This document shows, piece by piece, positions 33,079 through 44,012 of a DNA stretch of 64,000 nt. The stretch lies in assembly GCF_000417875.1 (NCBI RefSeq), contig NW_006920870.1, positions 684,727 through 748,726 of the forward strand. The letters run 5' to 3'. Each line of letters opens with the position of its first letter. Position 1 is the first letter of the stretch. The DNA comes from Pseudozyma flocculosa PF-1. Taxonomy: Eukaryota; Basidiomycota; Ustilaginomycetes; Ustilaginales; Ustilaginaceae. The notes below the pieces were generated by a model. That model was not told the origin of the DNA. It worked only from the letters and a program-made list of their open reading frames with translations, and did no database searches. The translations under genes were made by a program, and so were the position numbers.

Positions 33079-34595
33079 TGTGGCGGCAGTAGTCGATGCG
33101 AAACGGCGGAAGGAGGTTCACCCAGCCGAAGCGGGTGCGAGTGGCGGAGAAGTATCGTGAAGCGCGACCGACCTCGTTTGATGGGCGTTCGGCGGCCGAA
33201 GCTTGCTCGATTGGCCGGCGAGAGGCGGATGTCCTGCGTTGTGAGCTCCAACGCTTTGGTCCTTGCGAACGACGAGGAGGACAAACAGCTGGATGTGTGC
33301 CCGTCAGCTAGATGAAACGTCGCCCTCGAGCAGAGCGACTCTTGTCCGGCAGCCAGACGATCGGCTCAGTGCTCTGGAGCCAAGAAGACAGGTATGGGCA
33401 ACGTCTGAGCGACGGCAGCCAGGACCAGACTCGACGAGCGGAGCGAGCGAAACGAGGCAAAGGACAGAGCAGCCAATGACGAGCGTGGCAAAGGGCGATG
33501 CTTCTACCTCTGAAGCACTGATCCGTGGGCAGAGAGTCCAAGGCGGCTGGGCCAAAGCTCGGACGGTGTTTCGCCGCCGACCTTGGAGCAGGGCAGCCTG
33601 TGCAGATTGAGGAGGATCCCGCAGGCAAAGCCTTCAACACACGAGCAAAGGCGGTCCAGGGCGGACGAGGAGGATACTACGGCCAGAGCAAATGGAGCGG
33701 ACCGGCACGGCAGCAGGGCTCAACGAACGCGAATGCTCAGCGGCTTCTTTACTCGTCTCTGGTGGACCGGCAGGAAAGAGAGTGCTCAGTCTGCGCGATC
33801 GCCGACGAGTCGAACGACACAAGGGGGAATGCAGGCGGGGGTCCGGACAAGGATGCTCGCGGGCCGCGGCAGCGACGTCTTGGCGCTGGGTCCGCTCACT
33901 GGATCGACGAGGCGCGGGTCGTGAGTGTGTGCTCTGTCTCTCGATGTGCGCAAGATATCTTCAACGAGAGACGGAGAGACGGAGACGGAAAGAGAGAGAT
34001 GGAGAGAAGGAGAAAGAGTGGAAGGGATGCAGGGAAAGGCAACTGCGGGCCCACAGAGGAGCAGGCGGCAGCGCAATGTGCGGCACTTGAGGTGAGCTGG
34101 TCGATGTCGTTCGCCAGGGCACTCGGCGGCCTTCTCAGCGAGGAGACAATCGCGAGGCGGTGCTGTACGTTTTGGCTGCCTTACGAGGTGTCAGGCAACA
34201 GGCAGAGGTGGGTGAAAAGGGAGGCGGGAAGGTGGCGATGGATGGAGGTAGAAGGGAAGAAGGGGTGCGCGCGCGCCGATGGGCCCCACCCGCTTGGCCC
34301 GGCCCTGCCTGCCTGCCTGCCTGCCTGGTTTTGAATTCGAGCGCAGCCCGGCGGAAGCGGCACCAACGTCAGCAGGCGCGGGCAGGCAGCGCACAGCCTG
34401 ACCTGCTGGCCATCGTCACCCGGCCGATAGGAAGAAACGTCGTCCGCCGCCGTGACTCGGCAAAGGTCCGAAGCCGGGCAGCGCAGCGCAGCCAAGGCAC
34501 GGACCGAGTCGGGCGGGGCTCCTCTTCGACCTTTGCCACCACCATCGATCTCGCTCCTCGACCTCCCTGGCCGCCCCACTCGCTCTTCCGCCAGC
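33079..34595. other. Long divergent intergenic region PCF11 / STR2
   Basis: These 1.5 kb contain two promoters. A purine-rich GAGAGACGG-type tract lies at about 33,963-34,020 and a (CCTG)n run at 34,303-34,327, about 270 bp upstream of the STR2 start. No gene is supported. Confidence 0.55.
34303..34327. repeat. (CCTG)n microsatellite
   Basis: Six tandem CCTG units lie in the STR2 promoter region. Confidence 0.9.
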
Positions 34596-36869
34596 ATGTC
34601 TTCGATCGCAGCAGCTGTGCCTCCGGCGCCGCTCCCGCGCCACGGCAGCGGAAACGGCGCTTCGCAGCGCGACTTTGCCGTCGGCACCTCGATCCCCGCC
34701 AACCTGCCCCACGCCGTCTCGGTCTCGCTCCCGCTCTGGCAGGACAATGTCGACTACGAAGAGGGGCGCCTCTCGCAGGTCATGGAGACAGGCTACCCGC
34801 GCTTCTTCATCCACAGGAGCATCCAGAAACTCGCCGCCCACCTCACAAAGAAGTTTGCCCAGCCCGGCGAACAGTGCATCCTCCTCCCCACCGAGGTGGT
34901 CGCCAACCGTTGCCGGGACTTTATCCGCAGCCAGCATGCCAAGCTCCAGACGCCTTCGTCGCCGCACACGCCCGCCTCGGTTCGCGTCGTCCGCTTCTCG
35001 ATCGTGGAACCTGCGCTGCTCCAGAACCCCGACCCTTCCGCCCCCGGTCCATCTCAACCCCCGGCATCGCAGCCAGCCAACGAACCCGTCACGCACTACA
35101 TCTTCATCGCCTTCTTCCCCGGAGAACTGTTCCCCCTGGCCAAGAGCTACTGGCAGCATACTGGCGATGGCATCTCGAGCCGCAAGGCCGAGCGTTGCTT
35201 GCACCTCCTCGAGCAGAGCGGAAGCCTCGAAGACGAAACGATCGGCTCGCCAACTGCGGCCGCCACTACCGCCGCCGGCGCTGACAGTGCATTCGCCCAG
35301 AAGCAGCAGCAGCAGCAGCAGCATGCGCATCATACCGACACTTCAGCGACCACAGATGGCCGCGGCGGGTACTCTGGAAAGCGCTTCTACAACCGATACG
35401 CTCGGAACGGCAGCATTTCGACACCCGTCAGCATGACCCCCTCGCCGTCGAGCAGCGGCTTGCTGCCGCCCAAGCATACTGCATCCGACGCTGCGACTAC
35501 CGGCGCGCCGGCATCGGCCTTGCTGCCTGCCTCCGGTGCTGCCGCTGCCTCGACCGATGAGAGGATCACGTCCGACCTCACCACCTACCTCGAGGAGCGG
35601 TACGGCCGCAACCTGCCCGCTGGCTCGGCCCCGCAGGCCAAGCGAGCACTTCGTCGACGCATCGCGGGAACGCTCTTGTCCGACCGTACCGAACGTAGCG
35701 GCGAGGCGCCCTCGGACGCCACCGGCGAGACCAGCCGGACGGGGACGGGCGTGACCGAGGACGAGGTGTACCTCTACCCGACCGGCATGTCGTCCATCTT
35801 CCATGCTCACCAGCTGGCCATGCTTGCGCGCACCCTCGACGACCCCACCGCCGCGGTGGGCAAGAGCATCTGCTTCGGCTTTCCCTACACCGACACGCTC
35901 AAGATCCTGCAGAAGTGGGGGCCCGGCTGCCACTTTTACGGCAACGGCCTCGATTCGGACCTCGACGACCTCGAGAAGCTGCTCGAGTCGCGGCGGACGT
36001 CGACGGCCGGCGAGGCGCCCATCCTGGCCCTCTTCTGCGAGTTTCCCTCGAACCCGCTGCTCCGCTCGCCCGACCTGGTGCGCATCCGCACCTTGGCGGA
36101 CCGGTACGACTTTCTGGTGGTCGTCGACGAGACGATCGGCAATTTCGTCAATGTTGAGGTGCTGCCGTACGCCGACGTGCTCGTCTCGTCGCTGACCAAG
36201 GTGTTTTCGGGCGACGCCAACGTCATGGGCGGCAGCATGGTGCTCAACCCGCGCTCGCGCCACTTTGACCGGCTCAGGCGCGCGCTGGCCGCCCACTACC
36301 AAGACACCTTTTTCGACGAGGACGCCCTGTTCCTCGAGCGCAACTCGCGCGACTTTGTCAAGCGCATCGTCAAGATCGACGAGAACACGCGCGCCCTCAC
36401 CGACATGCTCCACGGCGAGAGGCAGCGGCCGGGCGCGGCCATTAAGCGCGTCTTCTACCCGCGCTTTGTGGCGAGGGACAACTACGAAAAGTGCCGCAGG
36501 AAGCAGGCGTTCGCGCCTGGCCTCGAGATGCAGCCGCCCGCCGACAACGACGACGGGTCCGGTTCGGCCGCGGCGGCGGCCGGGGGAGGGTATGGCGGTC
36601 TGTTTTCGCTCACCTTCCACAGCCTCGAGGCGTCCAAGGCGTTTTACGACACGCTGCAGTGCGCAAAGGGCCCCTCGCTGGGGACCAACTACACGCTGGC
36701 CAGCCCCTACACTATCCTGGCTCATTACACCGAGCTCGACTGGGCGCAGCAGTTTGGCGTCGAGACCGGCCTGGTGCGCATCAGCGTCGGCCTGGAGGAC
36801 AAGCAGGAGCTCCTCGACATGTTCACCAGGTCCGTCAAGGCCGCCGAGCGGGCCATGGGTCAGCAGTAG
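34596..36869 (+). CDS. STR2: Cystathionine gamma-synthase (Str2-like)
   Basis: This 757-residue, intronless gene encodes a PLP enzyme of transsulfuration. It joins cysteine with an activated homoserine to make cystathionine, linking cysteine and methionine synthesis. The PLP-binding core is in the C-terminal half. 'SSLTKVFSGDANVMGGS' carries the probable Schiff-base lysine (residue 535), and 'FPSNPLLRSPDLVRI' and 'VVDETIGNFVNVEVLPYAD' are typical of this fold. The unusually long N-terminal part ('YPRFFIHRSIQKLA') and overall length match the yeast Str2 branch rather than the 400-residue bacterial MetB type. A low-complexity insert with a glutamine run lies near 35,280-35,560. I chose the ATG at 34596 (MSSIAAAVPP); an in-frame ATG at 34452 would add 48 basic residues. 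Confidence 0.9.
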   Translation: MSSIAAAVPPAPLPRHGSGNGASQRDFAVGTSIPANLPHAVSVSLPLWQDNVDYEEGRLSQVMETGYPRFFIHRSIQKLAAHLTKKFAQPGEQCILLPTEVVANRCRDFIRSQHAKLQTPSSPHTPASVRVVRFSIVEPALLQNPDPSAPGPSQPPASQPANEPVTHYIFIAFFPGELFPLAKSYWQHTGDGISSRKAERCLHLLEQSGSLEDETIGSPTAAATTAAGADSAFAQKQQQQQQHAHHTDTSATTDGRGGYSGKRFYNRYARNGSISTPVSMTPSPSSSGLLPPKHTASDAATTGAPASALLPASGAAAASTDERITSDLTTYLEERYGRNLPAGSAPQAKRALRRRIAGTLLSDRTERSGEAPSDATGETSRTGTGVTEDEVYLYPTGMSSIFHAHQLAMLARTLDDPTAAVGKSICFGFPYTDTLKILQKWGPGCHFYGNGLDSDLDDLEKLLESRRTSTAGEAPILALFCEFPSNPLLRSPDLVRIRTLADRYDFLVVVDETIGNFVNVEVLPYADVLVSSLTKVFSGDANVMGGSMVLNPRSRHFDRLRRALAAHYQDTFFDEDALFLERNSRDFVKRIVKIDENTRALTDMLHGERQRPGAAIKRVFYPRFVARDNYEKCRRKQAFAPGLEMQPPADNDDGSGSAAAAAGGGYGGLFSLTFHSLEASKAFYDTLQCAKGPSLGTNYTLASPYTILAHYTELDWAQQFGVETGLVRISVGLEDKQELLDMFTRSVKAAERAMGQQ

Positions 36870-37096
36870 GCGGCGGCAGAGACGAGCGCCAGCACCGCCG
36901 CGTCTGTCCCGCGTGTCGGCGCAGTGCGCAGTGCAATCGAGTGGTATACCTGCGGGCCGTCCGTGTGTCGTGTGCTGTGCTCGTGGGCAGATGTCGGGCG
37001 GGCTGCAGATTGGAAGGCGGAAGAGGGCTACAAGTACACGGGGGCCTACCAGGCCCCCCTGGGGCAGACTCGTCGATGGAGGTCGAGTCGGCGGCG

Positions 37097-38610
37097 CTAG
37101 GACGCCGGGTTGGGCCTGACTTTTGGCTGTCGGTTGCGTCGAATCGAGAAGATGGGCCAGGGGGGTGGGTCAGCGACCGTGCACCGCCTCGTCCCGCGCC
37201 GAGAGCGACTCGGCAACTCACCTTGCAATCCTCCCAGGCCGCCTTGATGTGGATCCGGACGTTGCCCTCTCCGCCCCGGCCCACCTCGCCCACCTCGCCC
37301 GCACCGGGGCCCGGATGACGCGTGTCTTCGATGTTCTCGGCGCCGCTGGCGATGGCGAGGCGCATCCCGTCGCTGCTGAAGCAGCCGGCGCTCAGCGGCG
37401 AGGGCAACCGCGGGTACTGCCGGATCCGCTTCTTGGCCGCCGCGTCCCAGATGCTGCAGATGGCATCGCCGCCGATCGAGGCAAAGGTGCCGTGCCTGTG
37501 CGGGTCGTGGTCGAGGCGCAAGCGCGAATGAAAAGGAGGGAGGTCGGAATGTCAGGTCGCACGTTCGTGCCCGGGCGATCCCCTTGGGCACGACCGCGTA
37601 CTCACACCGGGTGGAAGGCCATGGCGTTGACCGGGTAGACGGTGTCGATGCCGTCGACGGCCTGGCGGTGGCACTTGAACGCGTACTTCTTGGCCTGGGC
37701 CTCGGGCGTGGGGTCAAAGAACTCGACGGCGATCCTTCCCTCGACGGAGCTGGTGGCGTACCCGTCGCCGGCGGGCATGCAGCGGATGTCGCGGATCATA
37801 AACTTGAGGCTGCTCTCGCGCTTCTGCTCGGGCTCCCAGTCGCTCTCCTTGACCTCCTGGCCGGCCTGGGCGCGGTCCAGCGTCTGGCGGAGCTTGTCCA
37901 GCTCGTAGATCCAGACGCCGCGACCAGTCATGCCTACGACGAGCCGCGGGGTGCGGTCCACCTCGACCCTTGCGCCGTTGGCCGACGCCGAGACGGGCCT
38001 GGTCTCGGCGGGCGAGGAGGCAAAGGGCGGCGAGAGGTCCATGGCCAGCACCTTGTCCGGCACCGAGAGCGTGCGGAGGTGGCGCGGCGGAGACGAGAGC
38101 GGGTCCCAGATCTGGATCGTCCGGTCCCAGCTCGCGCTGATCAGCAGTCCGGTCTGCGGGCAGAACCGGATGCGGCTGACGGCATTGCCGTGCTTGCCCA
38201 GGATGTTGGTCTGTCCCGTCTCGAGGTTGAGGCTGGCCGCGCGGTTCGAATGGACACGGTCGATGTTAGCTTTCGTCGCGCTCCTCTTGACAGGCCCTGC
38301 TGGATTGCTGCGACCACCATCACACTCACAGCCTCACTCTCCGGTCCAAGCCTCCACTTGCGGCCAAGGTGTCGTTGATCCAGCATACGTCGAGCACGGC
38401 GGCTTCATGCTCGAAGACCTGGACAAGGCGTACACCTTGCGAGTCCTGGGCATAGGAGAGGTCGTAGAGGCGTACGAGGCGGTCCCAGCTGGCGACGAGG
38501 AGCTGCCCTGCGCGCTCGGGCGCGTGGTTGGGGCTGAAGGCCATAGCCGAGACGGGATCCTGGGGCCGCTCCTTGAGCTCATAGTCGGCGAAGGCTGTTG
38601 GTGTCGTCAT
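37097..38610 (-). CDS. BUB3: Spindle-checkpoint WD40 protein Bub3
   Basis: The predicted protein is 403 residues. Bub3 bridges phosphorylated kinetochore repeats to Bub1 and Mad3/BubR1 in the mitotic checkpoint. Exons are 38610-38330, 38232-37606, 37495-37222 and 37126-37097; introns are 95-110 bp. Blades are recognisable at 'LLVASWDRLVRLYDL', 'LLISASWDRTIQIWD' and 'GTFASIGGDAICSIWD'. The signature 'SSVEGRIAVEFFDPTPE' followed by 'KKYAFKCHR' and 'YPVNAMAFHP' is specific to Bub3 and absent from its relative Rae1. The last exon codes for only nine residues. The gene is convergent with STR2 (227 bp) and divergent from the mitochondrial IF3 gene. Confidence 0.93.
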
Positions 38611-38958
38611 GCTGGCGTGGGTGAAGAATGCGATCCGGCAGACTAGGCGGGCCGGTGGCGAAAAGAGGGTGAGGATGAGGAGATGAGTTTGGTCGTGGAA
38701 CGATAGCAAAGCCCAGAAGGTCGAGCGAGGTGTTGGTCTCGAGCCCTCAGCGCCCGCCCCAAACACCCCAACCGCCCGCTGCGCTTTTGCTCGCCCCGCC
38801 CGACAGCGCGAACGCCTCGGCTTGAGCGCCGACTCCCGATCACGCGTGGAGGCAGGCAGGCGAGGCGAGGAGGCCGGGCCAGACCGATACCATGACACCA
38901 CGACACCACCTCCCCTCTTTCCTCACGCCGACTGTGACACCACTCAACGACCCTCGTC
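38611..38958. promoter_or_regulatory. Divergent promoter BUB3 / mitochondrial IF3
   Basis: Only 348 bp separate the two start codons, so the genes probably share a bidirectional promoter. ACACCAC-type direct repeats occur near 38,893-38,906. No named element is recognised. Confidence 0.5.
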
Positions 38959-40035
38959 ATGCTGGCATCGACACCGCTGGCTGCGACTGCGCGATCTGCG
39001 CTCCGGCGCGGCTCTGGCGCGGCTGCGGGCCGACAGCCGCTGCTTCTCGCCTCGGCAGCCCCGACGCTCTCACCGATACGGGCTGGCGCAGCGACGCAGC
39101 CGGGGACAAGATACGCCTCCAACCGCCCGTCTGGCTCGGCGAGCCCGTCCTCGTCGCGCTCGTCCAAGATCAGCCACCCTGCCTTTCGCAGCGGCAACCG
39201 CGCAACCCCATCCTCGAGCACAGCCACCTCGTCGGATCGATCCGCCGACGACGACGCCGACGGCAGCGAGCCGAAACCGGGTGACCTGCCTCCGCGCAAG
39301 GGACCGCTGCGCGACGAGGAAATCGCCCGGCGCGCCAAGCACGTCCGCCTCGTCGATCCAAAGACTGGCTCCCTCGCCGGGCCCTTCCCCGTCCTCGAGA
39401 TCCTCGCCAAGCTCGACCGGTCGCGCTACCGCATCGAACAGGTCGTGGCCGCCGTCCGCCCCGCCGACGATGCGTCTCCGCCGCCCCCGCCGCCCCCGCC
39501 GGGCGACTCGACCAGGACCGTGGCCGAGATGAAAGAGTACCCGATCTGCAAGCTCATCGACAAGAAGGAGGACTTCAATCGCCAGCGCGACCTCAAGCGC
39601 AAGCAGAAGGCCAACGAGGCCTCGAGCCCCTCGGCCGCCGGCCAGAAGGAGGTGCAGCTTACCTGGACCGTGGCTGGCAACGACCTCTCTCACAAGCTCT
39701 CAAAGGCCCGCAAGGAGCTCCTCAAGGGATCCCGGATCAACGTCGTCATCACGGCAAAGTCCGGGAGCAAGCGCTACGTGCTCGGCAGGGACGCCGCAGA
39801 GGATGAGAAGCGCGCATCCCTGCTCCGCAGCGTCGAAGACTTCCTCTGCGACGGAGAGGAGCTCGACCAGGCAGCCGATGCCCCTGCCGCTGATGCTGCC
39901 GCCGCCGTCGATGACGCCGAGCCAGCAGCGGGCCACGCTCGTGGCCCACCGGTCGGCAGGCGGACCGGCGAGGTCGTGTGGCAGCGGGGCGGCTCAGCCG
40001 TCGTCAGCTTCGAGCGCATCGACCGGGGCAAATAG
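38959..40035 (+). CDS. AIM23: Mitochondrial translation initiation factor IF-3 (Aim23-like)
   Basis: This 358-residue, intronless protein would act in mitochondrial translation initiation by binding the small ribosomal subunit. Residues 1 to about 55 are rich in Ala, Arg and Ser with almost no acidic residues, as in a mitochondrial presequence. An IF3 N-domain follows ('RAKHVRLVDPKTGSLAGPF', then 'YPICKLIDKKE'). The C-domain ('KEVQLTWTVAGNDLSHKLSK', then 'GSRINVVITAK') corresponds to the bacterial 'K.I.....I...D...K...A..FL..G..V' pattern. A proline run sits between the lobes. The low overall conservation typical of fungal IF3 means the symbol is by family resemblance. Confidence 0.88.
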   Translation: MLASTPLAATARSALRRGSGAAAGRQPLLLASAAPTLSPIRAGAATQPGTRYASNRPSGSASPSSSRSSKISHPAFRSGNRATPSSSTATSSDRSADDDADGSEPKPGDLPPRKGPLRDEEIARRAKHVRLVDPKTGSLAGPFPVLEILAKLDRSRYRIEQVVAAVRPADDASPPPPPPPPGDSTRTVAEMKEYPICKLIDKKEDFNRQRDLKRKQKANEASSPSAAGQKEVQLTWTVAGNDLSHKLSKARKELLKGSRINVVITAKSGSKRYVLGRDAAEDEKRASLLRSVEDFLCDGEELDQAADAPAADAAAAVDDAEPAAGHARGPPVGRRTGEVVWQRGGSAVVSFERIDRGK

Positions 40036-40197
40036 CAGCAAGCATATGGAGGACTCAAAATCATGTAATATTAAAACAATGCTGACGAAGGAGAATGAAC
40101 AGGCCGAAGCCGCAGTGGGACAGGGATGGCAGAGGCAATCTAGGAGAGGAAGAGAGGATGAGGGGAAAAAGGGCGTGTGCCCCACTCTCGGCCCCGC

Positions 40198-41829
40198 CTA
40201 GAGCCACTCGATGGTGGCCGGGGGCTTGGACGAGATGTCGAGGACGACGCGGTTGACGCCCTGCACCTCGTTGGTGATGCGGTTCGACACCTTGGAGAGG
40301 AACTCGGGCGGGAAGGGGAACCAGGTTGCCGTCATAAAGTCGGTGGTGGCGGCGGCGCGCAGCGCAATGACCTGGTCGTAGGTGCGCTTGTCGCCCTGGA
40401 CGCCGACGGCGCGGACGGGGAGCAGGACGGCAAAGGCCTGGCTGATCTGGTCGTAGAGGCCGGCGGCGCGGATCTCCTCGATGTAGATGCTGTCGGCGTG
40501 CTGGAGGATCTTGACCTGCTCGCGCGTCACGGGCCCGAGGATGCGGATGGCCAGGCCCGGGCCGGGGAAGGGGTGCCTGCCGACCAGGTGGGCCGGGATG
40601 CCGAGGAGGCGGCCGAGGGCGCGCACCTCGTCCTTGAACAGCTCGCGCAGCGGCTCAATGAGCTTGAGCTTCATGTCCTCGAGCAGGCCGCCGACGTTGT
40701 GGTGCGTCTTGATCGTGGCCGAGGGGCCCTTGAAGCTGATGCTCTCGATGACGTCCGGGTACAGGGTGCCCTGGAGCAGGTACTCAAACTTGCCCTTGGC
40801 CTCCTGCGGCTTGCCCTTGGCGAGCGCCTCGGCCTCCTCGTCCTCGGCCTGCTTCTCGAGCTTGGCCACCTCGGCCTCAAACACCTCGATGAACGTGTTG
40901 CCGATGATCTTGCGCTTCTTCTCGGGGTCCTCGACGTCCTTGAGCTTGCCCAGGAAGAGCTCGGAGGCGTCGACGACCGTCAGGTTGACGCCGAGGTCCT
41001 TGGACAGCATGTCGTACACCTGGGCCGCCTCGTTGGCGCGCAGCACGCCATTGTCGACCATGACGGCGTGGAAGCGGTCGCCGATAGCCTCGTGCATCAG
41101 GCGGGCGGCGACGCTGCTGTCGACTCCGCCCGAGATGGCGCCGAGCACCTGGCCCTTGGGGCCGACAATCTCGCGGATGCGCTTGATCTCCTTGTCGATG
41201 AACGTCTCCATCGTCCAGTCGCGCTTGCAGCCGCAGATGGTGATGAAGTTGTCAAACAGCTCGGTGCCGCGAGCGCTGTGGGTCACCTCGGGGTGGAACT
41301 GGACGCCGAAGATGGGCTTGGTCTTGTGGGCCATGGCGGCGAAGGGCGCCGTGGGGGTGCGGCCGATGATCTCAAAGTCCTCGGGAGCCTTGGACAGCTG
41401 GTCGCCGTGCGACATCCAAACCTCGACCTTGCCCTCCTGGCCCTGGAAGAGGGCGTCGAGGTGGGCGTTGCCCGTCTTGACAATGTCGACCATGGCGTGG
41501 CCGTACTCGCGCTTGTCGTGCGGGTCGACCTTGCCGCCGTGGTTCCAGGCAATCTCCTGGAGGCCGTAGCAGATACCAAAGACGGGCACGCCCGCGGTGA
41601 AGACGTCCGGGTCGACGCGGGGCGCGCCGTCGTCGTAGACCGAGAACGGCGAGCCGGACAGGATGATGCCCTTGGGCTTCCAGTCGAGGTCCTTGATCTT
41701 CTGCGTGCAAGGCAGCATCTCGCAGTAGACGTTGAGCTCACGGCATCGTCGGGTAATGAGGTGCGAGTACTGCGACCCAAAGTCGAGGATGAGGATCGAG
41801 TCGTACTGGCTGTGGATGGCCTCAGTCAT
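40198..41829 (-). CDS. GUA1: GMP synthase (glutamine-hydrolysing)
   Basis: This 543-residue, intronless enzyme converts XMP, ATP and glutamine to GMP, the last step of guanine nucleotide synthesis. The class-I glutaminase domain has the nucleophile Cys87 in '[12 protein letters not shown]' and the His-Glu pair in 'FHPEVTHS'. The synthetase domain has the PP-loop 'SGGVDSS' (about residue 235). The C-terminal dimerisation domain contains '[18 protein letters not shown]' and ends 'PATIEWL'; the usual family ending is TIEWE, a small deviation. Length is as expected for fungi. The gene is convergent with the mitochondrial IF3 gene, 162 bp apart. Confidence 0.97.
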   Translation of the reverse strand: MTEAIHSQYDSILILDFGSQYSHLITRRCRELNVYCEMLPCTQKIKDLDWKPKGIILSGSPFSVYDDGAPRVDPDVFTAGVPVFGICYGLQEIAWNHGGKVDPHDKREYGHAMVDIVKTGNAHLDALFQGQEGKVEVWMSHGDQLSKAPEDFEIIGRTPTAPFAAMAHKTKPIFGVQFHPEVTHSARGTELFDNFITICGCKRDWTMETFIDKEIKRIREIVGPKGQVLGAISGGVDSSVAARLMHEAIGDRFHAVMVDNGVLRANEAAQVYDMLSKDLGVNLTVVDASELFLGKLKDVEDPEKKRKIIGNTFIEVFEAEVAKLEKQAEDEEAEALAKGKPQEAKGKFEYLLQGTLYPDVIESISFKGPSATIKTHHNVGGLLEDMKLKLIEPLRELFKDEVRALGRLLGIPAHLVGRHPFPGPGLAIRILGPVTREQVKILQHADSIYIEEIRAAGLYDQISQAFAVLLPVRAVGVQGDKRTYDQVIALRAAATTDFMTATWFPFPPEFLSKVSNRITNEVQGVNRVVLDISSKPPATIEWL

Positions 41830-42336
41830 GTTGGGCAGAGGCGAGGCCTATGGGTAGGGAACGGAGCTGGTATATGGCGGGTCGAAAAGGGAGAGGGGAG
41901 GTTGAGAAGGATGGGAGGGGTATGAGTGGGCCAGCAGCAGGAGCAAGACCAGGAGAGAGAGAGGGAGGGAGTGAAGCGAGTGGAGCCCACCGAGGGCGAG
42001 GAGCCAGACCGGCTGACTTTCTTCCAGGCGGCCGTGGTACGCTGGCCCTGACTCGGCGGGCACGCTCCAGCCCAACCCGTCAAAGCTGCGTTTTCAAGAA
42101 TTTTTTTGGCGTCCCACCCCGCATCCGACCGGAGCCGAGCGAAGCCCGCCAGCTTCGACTTCCGTCTCCCGCCGCCGGAAACTCGCCCTCCACGCGGCCC
42201 AGCCTCGACTGGCGCCTCTTACGCCACCCTCGCGAGCTCCCCAGAGGTGGGACTGTTGGCCCTCATCCGGTCAGAGACGACACCACCACCTTTGCCTTGG
42301 CAGGACCGTACGCTCGAGGAAGGGAACTGCTCATCA
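41830..42336. promoter_or_regulatory. Divergent promoter GUA1 / histidine phosphatase
   Basis: This 507-bp divergent interval is purine-rich on the plus strand near 41,880-41,990. No specific element is recognised. An open frame extends upstream from the phosphatase start to 42106 but lacks family support. Confidence 0.45.
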
Positions 42337-43521
42337 ATGCTCACGGACTCAGCAATAGACAGGCCCGACGACGTAGAGAGATCGGCCGCGGCACCGCCCG
42401 TCATCCTCACCCTGATCCGCCATGGAGAGACGACGGCCAACCTGGCACGCCTCCTCCAAGGCGTAGCCGACTCGCCCCTCACCGTCTTTGGGCAGGCGCA
42501 GGTGGATGCTCTGGCCAGTGCCTTTGCATCGACTCTCGATCCGCTTGCAACGCCTCTCGAAGCGCAGGAAACGCCAAGCAGGGCCGCCAAGGCTGGAGCG
42601 TCGAGGCTGGACCTGCCGCCGCCCACCTTGGTCGTCTGCAGCCCGGTAGGCAGGGCCAGAAAGACGGCCGAAGCCGTCTACAAGGCGTGCGGAGGTGTGG
42701 CACCGGCAGAGACCCTCGTGGACGCTTCGTCGGACGATATGGCCCGCACCGCAAGGCTGCTCGATGCACATCGGCGGCCGCCGACGCGGGATGGCCTGCG
42801 CCTGATCGTAGATCCCGGTCTGGCCGAGCGCGACTTTGGCCCCTATGAGAGCACGCGCAACCGGCAGCATGTGGCTGGCTTCGAAAGGGGCAGGGGCAAG
42901 GGCGAGGACAAGGCAGCCTTCAAGGCGAGGGTGCGCAGCGTGGGACGAGAGTGGATCGAAGCGGCCACGGCGCTGTCGCAGCAGCTACGGCAGGATACCC
43001 GCGTCGACGACATCGACGGCGTCGCCGGGGCGCAGACGGCGGCGGCGGCGGCGGCGGCGGCAACGCCGCACCTGGTGCTCGTCAGCCATGGCATGTGGAT
43101 CTCGTCGTTCCTCAACCTGCATCCGCCGACGACGCTGCGGCGGGTACCCGGCCAGCCAGACTTCCTTCCGTTCGCCCACAACACGGGCATCTTTTCCCTC
43201 TCGGTCGAGGCGGCAGAGGCCGGAGGAGTCGCAAGGGCGAAGACGACGCTCTTCAAGGCCAACGACGTCCAACATCTCGCCAACGTCAAGCGCCAGCGCG
43301 GTGGGATAGGGCGGGTGGCGCATGACGAGCGGCAGACCAAGCTGCAGGGCTTCTTTGCTCCCCTCGGCACCAAGCGCAGGGCGGAGGAGCCGGTGGCGGC
43401 GTCGGCCTCTGTGCCGGGCGAGGCGAGCGGCCCCGTCGCGACAGAGGGCAGCAACAAGAAGAGGGCAGCGGCGCCGGTCGTAGCGGAGGCGATAGAGGGC
43501 CAGATCGAAGAGGGGAGCTGA
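42337..43521 (+). CDS. Histidine phosphatase (phosphoglycerate mutase family) with a PIP-box tail
   Basis: The predicted protein is 394 residues. The catalytic signature 'LIRHGETTAN' (phosphohistidine in RHG) is near the N-terminus. 'ERDFGPYE' and the second histidine in 'LVLVSHGMWISSFL' complete the pocket. The substrate is not predictable; the family includes sugar-phosphate phosphatases, TIGAR-like enzymes and protein phosphatases. An unusual C-terminal extension holds 'QTKLQGFF' (residues 333-340), an exact match to the PCNA-interacting motif Q-x-x-(L/I/M)-x-x-(F/Y)-(F/Y), followed by the basic clusters 'TKRR' and 'NKKR' that could direct nuclear import. The start chosen precedes the phosphatase domain closely; an upstream in-frame ATG at 42106 adds 77 low-complexity residues. 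Confidence 0.8.
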   Translation: MLTDSAIDRPDDVERSAAAPPVILTLIRHGETTANLARLLQGVADSPLTVFGQAQVDALASAFASTLDPLATPLEAQETPSRAAKAGASRLDLPPPTLVVCSPVGRARKTAEAVYKACGGVAPAETLVDASSDDMARTARLLDAHRRPPTRDGLRLIVDPGLAERDFGPYESTRNRQHVAGFERGRGKGEDKAAFKARVRSVGREWIEAATALSQQLRQDTRVDDIDGVAGAQTAAAAAAAATPHLVLVSHGMWISSFLNLHPPTTLRRVPGQPDFLPFAHNTGIFSLSVEAAEAGGVARAKTTLFKANDVQHLANVKRQRGGIGRVAHDERQTKLQGFFAPLGTKRRAEEPVAASASVPGEASGPVATEGSNKKRAAAPVVAEAIEGQIEEGS

Positions 43522-44012
43522 AGGCCGGCCAGAATAGAAGAGCCCGTTAGAATGTGCGGCGAACGAAGTGCGGCAGGATGGAAGACGACGCCAGTCTGGC
43601 TTGGAGAGCATACGTGAGCGAGCGCAGCATGGCGTTGTGATTGAGGGCTGTGATGAGGGCTGCGAAGGGCGAGGCCGGGCCTCCAACCGCTTTGACCTGG
43701 CTCGCCCGAGCGCACCCCTCCACATTCATCATCATCACGCGCGGACGGCCCATCCCGACGCACGCACGCGGGGCGGCCCGTTTGCGCCTCGGCCTCAGCC
43801 CCGCTGCACGCCCGCCGTGGCCTCGTCTGCCTGAATGCGACAGGTGGCCGCTCGACACCCTGCCTACCCCTCATCAACCATCATCCCCGTCGAGCCATAA
43901 CAAGCCCCGCCACCTCGAATAATCGCAGCCACAGGACCCCATCACCGATCAGTACCAGCACGAGTACCGCATTCTACCGCCCCCTCACCTGCCACGCTCT
44001 GCACACGGCTCC
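43522..44012. other. Intergenic region upstream of the RING gene
   Basis: These 491 bp contain the 3' flank of the phosphatase gene and the promoter of the RING ligase. An ATCATCATC stretch occurs near 43,726. No gene is seen. Confidence 0.5.

Noticed and set aside
40177..41925. Open frame of 582 codons opposite GUA1
   Set aside because: Antisense shadow of a well-conserved GMP synthase; same cause as above.
42106..42336. 77-codon N-terminal extension of the histidine phosphatase
   Set aside because: Low-complexity composition lying in the divergent promoter; the RHG motif is close to the later ATG as in the family. A longer form is not excluded.
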